Below are positions 46,161 through 60,700 of a DNA stretch of 64,000 nt, one piece after another. The translations under genes and the position numbers were made by a program. The stretch's first letter is position 1; the number at the start of each line of letters is the position of its first letter. The DNA comes from Tubiluchus corallicola (Eukaryota; Priapulida; Priapulimorpha; Priapulimorphida; Tubiluchidae): contig JAQGDQ010000127.1 in the NCBI GenBank assembly GCA_030141605.1, forward strand, positions 186,001 through 250,000. The letters run 5' to 3'. The notes beneath the pieces are model-generated. The model made no database searches and was not told the origin of the DNA. It saw only the letters and a program-made list of their open reading frames with translations.

Positions 46161-49100
46161 CATATATATATACGTATAAAACTATATCAAATAATATTAT
46201 TGATATATATATATAATTATGTCAATTCAACGAACACATTCACAACTTTAGGAAAAGTATTAGTTGTTAATAATAATACTACAAATATATTTACTTTACA
46301 ACATAGAATAGCCAAAGAATCTTGCAAAATTGGCAAGGAGTCTTCATTTAGAGGCATGACATTGTCGACAATGGCACCTAGCACTTCTTGTACCAATTTT
46401 GCGTTTAGCTGGAATCGTTGCTCGTCTGTCATATGCTCTAACATGAATTTGTACATCTTCATCCGTTTACTGTTGAGAAAAGCAGGATTACTGCAAGACC
46501 GCATTCAAGAAATATTTTAATGCGCTCAGTATTTGAAGAAAATCACAAGACCAGTTAATACAACTACCCCAGTTAGTAGTACTTGTTTGTAGTAGATAAA
46601 GTATACATTTACAAAAAAAACAAGAAAGTAGCATCACAGTGGTTTAAAATTACCACAGATTATCCATCATTCAATCGTGTTACTATCCATGCTAATAATC
46701 CACAATAATCCATTATCAAAATGATCCATACTGATGACCTACTTGTTCGAGCCTTGCATTTATACTTTTGCACAATTAGTAATACATAGAAAATTCTATA
46801 ATATGTTACCATTACACTTCATGGAATGTAACCTACACCTGTATCAGTCTTTATGGCTCAGGAATTTATCACTAAGTGCTCCCAGTTAATAAAAAAATAA
46901 TAAAGAAACTGAAAAGATATCTTTTAGGACACTGTTGTGTAGCAGAATTCATATATTAGTAGACACTACATTACCTATAACACTCGCCAAAGTGTTTTTT
47001 ACATTTAAATATTATACCAGAAACTTAATTAAGGATTCATAGTCATCATAATGGTATTTTCTAACTTTTTTAATTGATAAGGCAAAATTCAATTTGGCAC
47101 AACAGATCATCAAAATCCAAAATACCTCTTATATTGTGGACCTTTCAATGAAAAAAGTGATTTCTCTCTTTCACTTTGAGCAAACTTGTTATACACTGAA
47201 AGTATAAGAGGACAGAATTTGTTAAAAAATAACATGACATAAGTGTAACCAAGATAGTGTTCTTCTGAAGTTTGCCAAGGTCATAATCATAAAAGAAGAA
47301 ATCAAAATACCCATAAATCTCAAAAATTCTTTATTTTTTTAGAAGCTTTTGTCCGTCTCGACTTCATCAGCTACACAGAAATATACTATAATAAAAAATT
47401 ACATATTGAACAACACACAAAATACAATGTCATTAAAATAAAGGGTACAAAAAGCACGAAGAGGCAGAATTAAAAACTAAATTAATAGAAACAGTAAAAT
47501 TACTAATTAAGAAAACTAAATGAAAATTAAACTGACAAACATAGCTGACATCAATTAGAAATAGTTAGGATCTTGAAATGTATGACCATTGGCTTTCTAA
47601 ACATGTAGTGTAAATAACTACCAGAATCATTTCAGAATCCACAAGTGATAAAGCTTTGCAAAACATTTAAGTTCAGACTTTTTAACTCATTCATAAAAGA
47701 CGCATTAGAAGGAAAGCCCGTTCGCAAACTGATTATAACAGTCTTTCTAACAAAATCATTTCCAGTGTTGAATCAGCAACAAAAAGAGACATCCTACAGT
47801 TCTATCATTTAATAGCAACGAGGAGAAATCCGAGCTCCAGTAAATGACTAACAAAATAGTTGATCAATTTGTGCGGGACACAGCAGTCATCTATCCGAGA
47901 AATGCCAGGAAACATTACTGATGAACCAAATCACACTCTGTCAGATACTTTGTTACAATGTGTTACTATTCTTACTAAAAATACTTTGCCTTTTGGGAGA
48001 GTATCTCTGTTAAAGGAAAACTAGATGAAGGTGTAAACATTAGTTCAGAACAAAGAATGCTCTAAAATATTGAAAACTACAAAAGCTTTTTTTAAATCAA
48101 AGCTTAGATAAAATAATAGTTACCCCAGATACTCAAATTTCGTTAAACTTTCAAAGCTACGTGAATCTCGGTGAATCTACTAAGAATGTCAGTGGCGTCT
48201 TTACGTCACATTCGCATGGCCGACAAATAAAGGCGGTACCGTGATAAGCATGATCATGAACTGCAGTGTTAGTTTCTGACATCATATGATATAGAGCTCA
48301 TTTTTTGAGACATCATGTATTTAAACAGTACTGTAACACTTATGCAAATGTGTCTGATGCGCAAGGGAAGACGCCTGCCATTGCACAAACTGTGGTTAGT
48401 TTCTGATGTAAGCAATAGCTGTGTTCGGTTGCCGTTAATTACTTTCTAAGCTAATTATTCAAATATAAGGAAAAATTGTTAACTTTTATAGGCAAGAAAA
48501 TGTATATTTTGGACAGTAAATTAAAATGAGATTGAGTCTAAACAATCGTCTGGTCTTCCTTTAAGCAAGGGACCGGGTTTTGCCATTGCCAATGAAGTGA
48601 CTGAGAGAACTCTTCCAAGAGTCAACATAGGTGTGAAGAGATTGATTCATGTTGAAAATCTTTCAGAGATAATGCAGAAATTGGAGATAAGCCCACGCTC
48701 ATTCCACGTTTCCCAGACATGCTTTCTCAAGACTCTGTGGAACCAAACTTTAAAGCTCCTAAACAAGACATTGTGTATATTCACCGAAAGTTAGTGGGAA
48801 AAAGCAAAGTAACATGTCTACTCTGGAAACAAAATCCCTGGTCACACTGCAGAAAGATGAAGGTCTGGTGATAGAACCGTCTGATGAATGCAAAAGCTTC
48901 GTGGTACTGGAAAAGTCTGCATACATAAAAAAGCAATGTGTTTACTCAATGATGGCACCAGCTACCAATAATTGGATGGAGATCCAACACGTCGTGCCCA
49001 GAAACAAATTGTGGAAATGGTAAGAAGCTGTAATACAGGTATAGATAAATTTTTACTTAATGCTATAACCCCAGTTCACTCACAATGCCCTAAGCATTAT

Positions 49101-51745
49101 GGTCTTCCTAAGGACCACAAAAAGAATGTACCTCATCATCCGGTAGTTTCCACTAATGGAACTCCTTATGAAAACATTCGTGATTATTGGAGCATATTTT
49201 GCAACACTCATTGATACATGTACCATCCCATCTGTATGACATCAGGCAGTTTCTTCACAATATTCACAAACAATTTCCAAGTAGTATTTTAACAACCAGT
49301 ATATTGTTTAGTTTAGATGTGTCAGGTTAATACACAAGCATACCCATTAATGAGGGTGTTGATGCTTGTTTGAGCTTTCTTTCTATGTATCTGTCAGGTG
49401 CTAATATATTTGGGTTACATGCTCTATGGGATTATATCCAAAAGTTACATTTGGTCTGACGCTTTGTATTTTCATCAACGTAATGGGATTCCTATGGGTG
49501 ATCGTTTAGCCCCTTCCTCTGCCATAATTTTCATGCACAGTCTAAAACCTCTCATTGTCAGTCATGTCAGTATATACACCCATTTTCTGGAAATGTTATA
49601 TTGATGATATTTCGGCAGACAAAAACGGCTTTAGGTCAGAGCCAGCTGAATAGGGCCAAAAACCTTGCTAACACAGATATGGGCACCTCCAGGGGGACCA
49701 GTAAAATTACATCTATGCTGCGAAAAATTAGTACCCTTCCAAATTTAAAAAGTCAATAAAAACACAAGAACACAGCAGAAAAATTGTCAAAAAAACCATC
49801 ACAACTTAAATCTGATGATACTTCGGTTTTTCCATTTGTGAATGACTCCACTTCAGCTAAAATTCGCAAAATTGTAAAAAATCACCAGCTGAAGATAAGA
49901 GTAACTTTTCGAAACAACAATATCTTAAAAAAAACAAACATTGTAAGGTCTGCTTTACAATGTACTCCTGTTCTGCAGGCAACGTGTTCCTTGCATAGTT
50001 TGTCTTTCAAGACTTGATGGGCATTGCACTACAAAAAATGTTGTACACAAACTGCACTGTTCAGTCTGCCAGGAAATATATGTATAGGGCATGGAGCACA
50101 TACGAGACTGAAAAAATCACACTGCTGCTTCTCCATGGGGAGAACATTATAAAAACTATGACTCTTTGCCATCACTCCCTTTTAATGCATTTTTTATTTA
50201 GAGCTAAAAATCATGCAGAAAGATTATTGGCTGAAGCAAAATTGATTCACAACACAAACCTGAGATAAATATTGATAAATTGGCAAATTTTCAATTTAAA
50301 TTAAATCAATTTAATTAGACATTGGGTTTTTATGGTTTTAATCCATATATTTTTCTTTTCTTAACATATTTTCTTAATTTAAATTTGTCTTTTTTTTACT
50401 TTTTTATATTCTTTGTGGGTTTGTATTTTTTTACATATTAGTAAGCTTTATTATCTCTCATATCACTTTTATTTAACAGTTGTTCAACTAATGCACCACA
50501 GACACTTGCAAACACATTATGGCCATTAAGAGACTGGGTAGCATAATTTGGGCTTTTGACACACCACAAATGTTAAAATCTAGTCATCTGTTTCCAACTG
50601 TACACCACAAATAGTTATTTACACTATATGTTTATAGGCATACATTTGGTTATCTTTTAAGACCTTAGCTATAACGAATGAATGTCAGGTATGTTAGTTT
50701 TTAATTCAGACTCTTCATGCATTTTGTACCCTTTATTTTACGACATTGTATTTTATATGTAGTTTTATCTGTAATTTTTATTGTCGTATCTCTCTGTGCA
50801 GCTAATGAAGTCCGAGAAAGATGAAAGCTTCTGAAAATATAAACAATTTTTGAGATTTATGGGTCATATTGACTTCTTCTTTTACAATTATGAGGTAGGT
50901 GGATAAATACGTGACACTTAATAGCAAAGCGATTATACTCATATAATGTGGATGTGATTTTCACAAAACTAACTTACCATTGTGTTCTTCATATCCATTG
51001 AAATGAAAAACACATTCTATAAAGTGACTGTGAAACATAAGTGGATGTCTAGGCAGCAACAAGTGCATCAGACAAAATTCGGCTAAAAAGAAAAAATGGT
51101 GGTTAGAGTTTTAGTTGCAATACAAACAACATTTAAAAACAGATGAAATGTGAGTAAACGTGCACTCACTCGCTATTAATGGGTAGCAAAAACTTGAACA
51201 TAAAACATAGCACAAAAAGAAACAAAACAAAATAACATAATTCAGCTAAGAACTGAAAGTGGGGAAATCAATTTAATCTGTCAATCTTGAACTGTAAATG
51301 AACATTCTTTGAAGTTGCAAGCTCAAAATATTTAACAATATTTGAAGAGTTGCAATAAACCATTAACCATGATAAAACATTACATTTTCAATAAAATATA
51401 TTGGTGGAAAAAAATTCTCAGGTATTTACCAAAAGAACGTATGTCTCCATTTGTGTCAACAATAGCAGATATGTAGCGAAAAAAAAGTGCTTCTTTCCAC
51501 TTTATATAATCCTCCTATACAAGAACAGAGAAAGAACTAACATATTAGTTGTTGGCCAAACACCAAAAGTACATTATATAAAATCAATGACTCAATACAG
51601 CCTTATTGTTCTTGAGAAAAAATATGAGCAAACACATGAAAAACTTAAATTCACACGGAATTTTTTTGTTAATCATGCTATTTATTTCAAAAATATGAAG
51701 GTACCTATACATACACACGCAAGCACGCAAGCACGCAAGCACGCA

Positions 51746-51794
<49 letters not shown>

Positions 51795-54700
51795 TAGCAA
51801 ATTTTTACATTACCTGCAACAATGAGGTGAGTAACGTTAATGTTTGTTTTCTAACCAACACTGATTCATCCTTTAGGCAGGCAGCAATGTTACAAATATA
51901 TCGATCTACCAATGTTGTATACCTGTTAACAAAGCAACTTCTAAAAGCAGAGAAAACAAGGCTTTTTCAAAATTGTCAAGCACCGACTAATTAATTGAAG
52001 AAAACTTATTTATAAGAAACTGTCTCAAATATTGTGAAATAGCAGCCTGTAGTCTTTTTGAAGATAAAAAAATAACTAGTAGAAAGTGATAAACAGTGTT
52101 AATATATTTACATCAATTAAGATATAGTATATAAAGGCATTTATTTTACTAGTTTTATACAAAATTCTGTGGCACGTCTTTAAGAGCCCAAACCTTTCCC
52201 TATAATGCAAGTTTCTTTACTTGGCATTTAACGATTCTTGTCATGCAAGCACTTAATAAAAATATTTGTGTATATTAAAACATTATCAATCAATACAAAA
52301 ATTTAATCATATTAATTACCTGACGCATAAATCACTCATGATAAATATGACATTGTTGCGAATGATCGGATCAGGTGAAGTTTCTAGTTCTCGTGCCAAT
52401 GCTGCAACGCACTTCTTTGCCATATCTTCGTTTTGAAGGCACAGCTTACCTAGTTCATCCAATTAGCAAAATTAAAATAAAATATAAGAGAATAAAATTT
52501 AATGTTTGATTATGCATTTAGTTCATTATTTCTGGTGCTTTAAATTGCATTTCATATTCTAACTAAATTGAAAAATGTGTCTTATGCAAAATTTGACTGT
52601 TCAAGCAATATAGCTGATTCTACCGCCAACATTTTACTGCTTGGAAACCCGTTTAAATAACCAACTGTAGAGAAAGATGACTGCTATAATTAGTAGTTAA
52701 TAACATGCTACATCCTTTTCTAGCAGACATTTTGACTATAAGAATCTCATATTTACAACTTATACAAAATCACCAAATCTGCAAAGTACATGGCTTGCAT
52801 GGAAATTTCAATTAGAAAAATAAGAAGCATAATTAAAATATTAATTATCACAAATCACTATGTGGGTGCCGACTTTGCTGTTGAGTCTCAAATAATCAGA
52901 AACCTGAATAAAAGTTTGCAAGCATTGGCATTTTGCATAAAATTTGGTACAACTGATTCTGTACACAATCACTTCAAACAACCATCATCAGCTTCATTTG
53001 ATAGAGTAAGAAGCAAGAAGAAATAAATTCAACTGCATTTGTAGCGAAGAATATTTCTTGTTTGCTTGGAAAACCAAATAACAAAAAATCTGAATTTACC
53101 GAGTGTAATAAACGCATGAGCACGAATTTTTGGTCCCATCTTTGATCCTTTGAACTGGCTAATTGGTGTCTGTGATAAAGGTTCTTGTGATGGTGGCAAT
53201 CCTGCAGCTAAAATGTAATTATTTATAACAATCAGAAATGCAATACTCAAAATACCAAGAAAAACACAACTGTAATTTGTAACTTTTTTTAAAAAAAATT
53301 GCATCAACATTGTAATATGTTTACCATTATCACTGATAACTGGACTGGCAATGAGGCTCTGAACCAGCATGAACATCCGTTTTGGTACTTTAGCGGGTAC
53401 TAACTGAAAAAAGTAAATACGAAACAGTTTAATATTACAAAAACTATAATGATTTGAACAGATGTAATGATGTGTTAGATTCTATCATTTGTCTTGAAGA
53501 TGTCATTCAAAATATAAAACAGAAAGCCACCAACCTGTGAAATCTCTCCAAAAGTAAAGAGATGAGCAATCACCGCATCCTCATCAATACCTACATTTGG
53601 GTCCTCATTTAATATTAAATTTGACAAATAGGTATTGCTGGTTTCTAGTAAATCCACACACCACTGTTGTATGCGTTTGTGAGCTGTACTTTTGGCATGC
53701 ACAAGATAAATCTGAAAAACAGCAAGTTAGGAAATTTTGCACTGAATCTGTCAAAGCTCCTGAGAAGTGAGGATAGGCTTCACTTTGTTGAAAAATTACA
53801 TTGTCAATAGTGAGAACAGTGTAGTCTAGTTCACATGCTGCTCTAGATTTCTGCTGTGCATTAGTTAGTGATCCAACAAGCTCTTGCGCTGCGCGATCTT
53901 GCACTTGTACGCGAATGTTACTGTCCTTACAGTAAAAATAGCGACCCAGCTAAAATTTAAATAATAAAAAATTCTTCAAGTCTGCTTTTGACTCATGCCA
54001 AAGCTTATAGGTGCAGATCATATCTAAAAAAATGATAATTTATTTTTGAAATATTTAGTTATCATAGCCATTGTCATTGCGTGACTTCTTCTTGATATAT
54101 TTCACACTTTTGATGCTTCACAAGATTAAAACTCGAAAAAAGAAATGCTCATTCTAGAAGTATTCTGCCACTACTATTGTATGCTCTACTATACTGTCTT
54201 ATTGTAATCATTCAAGCCAAATGAAAGCTTCTATGGTTCACATAACAATTTACGATGGAAAGCAAAGGCTATTATGTTGAAAACTAATTATAATCAGTTT
54301 ATCTGACATAATCTGCAGCTAATATCCTAGCAAAAACCTGAAAACAGTAATTTTCATTTCTTAGTATGCTCCCTATTACTTATGTTAAATGGTTTATTCA
54401 GGAAAAGTTGTATTAAATAAAGGCTAATACCCACATTAACAAGTTGCATTACTAACAAGTACACTGTCAGTTAGTGAGTTACTCAGTTACTGAAAATGCT
54501 TATTCTAGCATAGATGGTCTATTTAGGTTTCACATACTGCAAGAAACATATACCTTGTATAAAGTTGTAACCATTTCTGAGATTAGTTGGGGTTCACTGT
54601 CAAAGCTTGCAAGTTTACCCTGCAAATGAGCTATGAATTCTGATTGTGTCTCAAGTGAGAGGGTGTGTGCCAGGTTTCCTATTACATGCAGTACCTTCTG

Positions 54701-57700
54701 AAGTGTGGCAATATCTTCAACTACAATAAAAATGATGCAGTCGTTAAATGTTGTTTCATTAGATGTCATTAACTCTTATAATTACACAATGACAAGCAAA
54801 GTTTTAATAAATTAAGACAAATCTGCAGTACTAAAAAAGAGCAAAAGTAAATAATAAAGTAAACAGTCAGAAATATTACTGAATAGTGTAGGCACACTGT
54901 TATCTTTAAGGCTTGAGCAGCATAAGAGTTTCACTATTCATGCAAAAAATGTATTGTTACTTAAGAAGTGGAAAACAAAACTTAAACTTTGTTAATAAGC
55001 AGTCATTACAAATGTTATGGACAGATGTTACAAAGTTTTAGCATAGCAAACGTTGTATAATATTACTAGCTATCTTATTCGAATGCAAGTATAAATATGC
55101 ATAAAGTATGAAATGCATGCACAACTTATACATACATGCAAAATTATGTATTTTATTTAAATAACTAAATGTAAGACCTTTATATTGACAAGTTTAATCT
55201 TGTAGCAAAAAGGATAAAATAAAAAAGTATGTTTTTACCATGCATGTCTGCAGCAACCATAAATGCAGCAGCAGGAAAATAAGCACAAATTTAAATATAA
55301 CAAATATCAAGTAAATGTGCTAATTGATGCTTGTTCCAAATTATAATAGCACAAAAGGTACACCTGAGTTTTGGCAAATTAATTCAGTTGACTTACCAAA
55401 CTTAAGCCTTCTACTAAGGACAGTTTTTAGCTAATGCTATGAACTGACAATATTGCATGCAAGCACAAAGTATGGGTTTATAAGCAGGAACTTTGCAATC
55501 ATACTTACCAGCTAAGTGACGTCTATCTGTGACAAAAAGTACAATATGAAAATTCAGAAAAGTCAGTTTAGTAAACATTTATCCTATCATTTTAAAGGTG
55601 ATAAAATACCTTGCACGTGTTTCTTAATTTATAATAAAATTTTATTTATAATACGAAAATTGAAACTGTCTGTTGATGAAGGTTCTGTGAAAAACCTTCT
55701 AGACACTTACAAGACTGTACACAGCATGCAACATACACTTGCAACATGGACCGACAATTATTGTCTAACCATTAAAGGACTGACTACTACAACAATGAAA
55801 GAATTCGCTTCATATCACGAAATTCAGGCTTTAAGCAGAGTTCAAAGACACCTGATAAGAGACAACTGCAGCAACAATCAATGTGCCAAGCTAACACCAT
55901 TATTCAACTGCAACCCAAAATATTGCCAGCCATGTTATTATTATAGATAGATGAGGCTACGTTGCCTAGGCAAATAGTACAATGATACGGATGTAACACC
56001 TTTCATTCTGTTTCCTTTCCAATATGTGACAGCAAACTCTACATTAGAATTCTTCATCACAGGTGCCAAGTCAGCCAATAAACTCCAAGCACCCTGTACA
56101 ATAAATAAAAAATAGTAAAATGAAGCAAAGTATTATAGTTCATACCACAGTTTATGATCTACATACCTCTCTCTCTCAAGTAATACCCATGCATTCAGTT
56201 TTGACAAAAAAGCTATAAGCCAATACAAATTCAATGAATTCAATGTAGTTCATGTACCAATCCATGGTTAATCAATAATATGTAGTAACTCCAGATATTT
56301 TCTTTTCATAAAAAGCTTTTATTTCTAAATATATTAACTACGAATTGATGAATGATGTTGTGTATCAATAATAAGGTAATTATTAATATAAGATAATAAA
56401 GTAATAAATAAACATGTAATTAATCACAAAACAAGGTTTATAAACGTCAACTAATTTTCAGAAAACTACTGCTCCCTTCACAGCTCCGGTAAATTACAAA
56501 AAAGTAATAACAGAATTCCAGAAAGTAGTTTTTTAGTTTAAATATAATAAATGTAAAATAAACAAATTTCAACACACAACAAAATGGAATAACATGGTGG
56601 TTGTGGTACACAGAAAAGACACTTCTTGCCTATCAATTAGGTATGTGCATCTATTAATGCCTGCTGGAATTTGTACTGCATAGGTAGCAAATTATTCCAA
56701 AAATTTCGATCTGCGATAATTTTGCTTCTGTATTGTTGCACAGGAAAAAGCCATGTTATGGTTCAAATTAGCAGTATGCCTACCACTTTAGTCCAAGAGC
56801 AATTAAATGTATTTTTTGAATATTCATGAATCCATTTTCAACCATACAAGGTAATTTTTGAGGTAACTTATACAAAAAGTTTTTTGTCAAGCAAAACTCC
56901 CCACACAACCTGTACAGAACTTAACATCACTAATACCCATTGGCAGTTTAGAGTGTTACGGAGTTTTATGAATAGGGTGTTTCAGGAGTAGCTATTTACC
57001 TTATTGTTCACTGTGTCAATGTGACTTTTTACCGCTGCAAACAATGCTGGTCGTATCTTGCCATGCTTTACCCAAAACTGGCAGCACTTCTGCAGATAAC
57101 GTCTTAGTTCTTGCCCCAATTCACCACCCATTTTATTCAAAACTGCCCATGCAAGCTGCTGACTAACAGTGGACATTCTGAAACAACAAAGAGCAAAGAG
57201 ATAACAAACAACAAAATTACATGAAATTATAATTTTCAAATTATGATTATAAGCAGTTAGCAGAATGATATTCTTTTAGCTTAGCAGATAAATTGAAATG
57301 AATTCAAGAAATGAAGCAGTGATGTAATCGCTACACTGCCTAAGTGGACCAACTTGTCTAAAACAATGTCAAAGACGCCAAACAGTCAGAAACCAAGGTA
57401 TTAAAACAACATTACTGCACTCGGCTTGACTACTGTAATGATATGGTCCATGTAAAGCTTAGAAAACAGCATCATGGGCTCTAAACTGACAAAGTTAAAG
57501 AATGGAGTGTTAAGCTTTCTTTTGGAAAATTCACAGAACTATTAGTATTATTCGAAGAGAGGAACATTTAATTTTGATAAGGACAAATTTTACCTTGCAT
57601 ACCTATCATAAGCAACTATGTTGTCTAGCAGGTGCTTTTCGAGTATCTCCATACTTTTCTCTTGTATACTCGACTCTCTGTCCATCACCATAGGAAAAAC

Positions 57701-60700
57701 ACCATCAAGCCACAATCTAGAAATTGCCAAGTACTGTGTTAGGATTGAGTGACAGAATAATTGCAAGTTGAAAATTGTTCACAAATACGAAACAACTAGC
57801 CCTCTAATCACAAGTGGGTTAATGAAAAAAATCGCACAGCTAAATGTCTTATGTAACAATTATGAAATGAAAAATTGTGTATGCTTTTTAAATATTTCAA
57901 AAAAATTGTCAAAGTTTAAGTAGGGTAAAAATTTTGTTTAGAAAAGTTCCAAATATTGTTTTTAAACAGACACACCTAATTCAAAAACAAGTTATATGCT
58001 GCTGTACAAAATACAGTCAGATACTGCAGTAGCCTGCAACATTAATCAAATCTCGTTATGTCAATTTGCCCACAAAATTGCATTCTGAAGCTAATTTTTC
58101 ATTACTAATACTAACTTTTATTTGCACCAAAATTTAGTTGTCATACTTTAAATAATTCTTGTAAAATAAATGGTATTTTACTTTAACAGTATATCACTGG
58201 GAGGACATTTGAGCAAAAGCTCTGACAAAGAAATGAGAGCCTGTTTGCGAACTGACACTGCTGGATCCATACACCGCTTGTGAATCACTTTCAGATGCTG
58301 CAACATAACGAAACAAATATCAGATTATTCCCAAAAATAGTTTTCAACAATTTGCCTGTATAAAAAAAGCGCTAAAATGTTTCAATAATTAAAGCAAACA
58401 ACTATATTTTTTATAAGATTAATTCTTGAAAAATGATAACATGCCAAAATACTAGCAGGCACAATTTACTGAACTAAAATGAATCAATAAAATAGGAATT
58501 TTCTGCAAGTTTCTTTAAAGATCCACACCTTTTCATTGCAGAAACTAGGATCGAGTGCAATCACATTTTCTAGTGCTAATATGGCTGCTTTCCTGACTCC
58601 ACTTTTCTCATCCTCAGCACGACGACACAACATGGAAATAACACCTTGACAGTCGGCTAGAGCTGAGAATAAACAACACAAATATTATAATCTAATCGAA
58701 ATAAGTCCAAGCGAGTATCATGAAATTTCACCATGTCCGACAGTGACATTAAGTGACAACTGTCTGAAAAGGGTTAATGCCATGTGATCAGCACTATCTT
58801 TATGATCGTGTAGCTATAGAAATATCTTCCTGATACTTGCGACTCAATTCATCGCCTGAGCTGCACTTTTATCAGGTTGACAAACATCCTTGCGGGCCGC
58901 GCAAGATTTCTCGGTAGGCCGCAAGTAGCCCGCGGTCTGTAGCTTTCACACTCCTGGCTTATTCTAACGAATTATACTGCAGTAAACTAACTGCATCAGT
59001 TTTTTCCATTATTGCGCAGTCAGCCACACATATCAGAAGCAACAATAGCTTCTTTGAGTCTTACATAAAAATGGGTGCTGCACAGTAGAACACATTCTAT
59101 GCCACCAGCCATCAGGGCATTCTTGCAAAATCTTACATTAACCCAATGATAGACAAGAAGTATGCAACGTAAACTTGAATTTTAAATTTGCAGTGTCACA
59201 AGCAGCATCACATTTTTTTCGCTTTTGCAAACATGTTTGAGATTCTCAGGGAAAGTCTTCAGCAGGAAAATAGCAATAGTTGAGCTAGCTCATTACAATT
59301 ACATTTCTTACTTTAATTAATTGTTATAAACATTTGGTATTATTATTACTGGTAATAAACAGATGCAGATTAAGTAAATGGGGGGCCTGTAACACGTATT
59401 ACAAGGGGCCAAAGAAAATGCGAATTTTTTTCCTCTCCATCCTGTTAATAAACACCCTTTCAGAACCTTAAGCAACGAAAAATAAACGAAATATAAAACG
59501 TGCCTATGCAATTTAATTCAATTAATTCAAATTTATTTGCCACATACAATTCAAGACAAATGCCAGCAAAAATATGGTTCATTCGTGATAGAATTATTAT
59601 AAAAAAGAGGTAAGATGGTGAAAGATCAACGAGTCACTTAGGAGCCACTTCTTAAAAAAATGGTGTTAGTAGCAATTAGAGAGACAAACTGCCTTTTTTA
59701 TAAGATACATTCACTCACAAGGAAATTCAGATACTATCAAACTTAATGAACAAGGATTAAAAATAAATTGGTACGCTACTTTTACGTCTGTTAGTCACAA
59801 AATGCATATTGGTAAGACAGGCTAAGGTTAAAGCCTAAAAATGATACGCTAGTCAGATCATGTGTCACAAATCTGTAATTTTCGAAAATGTGTCTAACTG
59901 CATGATGACCAAATGGAACTCGGATTTTACTGCAAGACAAATTTTAAATTGAATCAAATCTGAGTCCTACAAAAATTAAGCTAGAAATAGTATCTTATTT
60001 TACTGCATAAATCCTATTATGAAGTAATAAAAGTACATTTTATCTACGAAAAAATATGACTGTCAGAAGAGAACTACAGTCAACTAAGCAGTCATATGCT
60101 CAATAAAAGTTAGTTAAGTTGTATAAGTGATCTTAGCATTTTGCAGTTAACTTATAAGGGAATCTCATAAAGCAGAGCATGGTAAAAGCACAATGCTGTG
60201 CGTGAAAGCCCACTAAGTAAGGACTTAATCTAGGCTCCGGTAATTTAAAGTTGCCCTGGTACATAGATAGGTATTATTTCCAAATTAGGAAATAAGGAGA
60301 AAGAATGCCCTTGATAAAAAGTTACCTGAAATGGCAAATAATTAAAGGAAAAGCCAGACCTTCTGGAAGGTTAGGCTCATTTCGATGTTTGCGAAGAATG
60401 TTCAGTAATAAAAGTGTGATAAGCACCTCGTGTAATTAGCAAAATCACTTTAAACTTGCCATTATTTCATGCTAAGATGCTCACATTTTAAATGCCCACT
60501 GTTCCACTAATGACATTGCTCATTAACTGAAGAAAGACAACTCACTATCAATTAATGTCTGAAATATAAACTTTTACAAAAAATTGGATAACTAATTTGG
60601 TGATATTTTCGCATGAAAATTAGCCAAGCTGCAAGTAGCTTGCACTTACGAAAAGTCACAAAGTTCAAAGTGTATGTTAAAATTTTCAAGAGAATGGCGA

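Larger units (their letters stand above)
47282..50893 (+). mobile_element. Degenerate Penelope-like retroelement with inverted terminal repeats
   Basis: A 3.6-kb element lying in an NCAPD3 intron, opposite to the gene. Its ends are long inverted repeats (47282-47622 and 50611-50893). Between them a broken plus-strand reading frame shows reverse transcriptase parts in order: LSKGPGFAI near 48560; [20 protein letters not shown] (48850-48910); [20 protein letters not shown] (49098-49157); a SLDVSG block near 49310; [19 protein letters not shown] (49477-49533); CYIDDI near 49593. A C-terminal piece with YTNCTVCQEIY near 50045 and [13 protein letters not shown] near 50215 suggests a GIY-YIG endonuclease. 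This RT plus GIY-YIG order is typical of Penelope-like elements. Frameshifts and stops separate the parts, so it is inactive. Confidence 0.85.

Noticed and set aside
46200-46520. 106-codon plus-strand open frame
   Set aside because: Complement of the NCAPD3 exon 46295-46469, whose minus-strand reading is clearly conserved.
51401-51994. 197-codon plus-strand open frame
   Set aside because: It runs across the complement of two NCAPD3 exons and through the GCAC/CA microsatellite; repeats and the coding shadow explain its length.
58767-58777. AAAAGGGTTAA as a piggyBac right end
   Set aside because: No matching TTAACCC to its left within a few kb.
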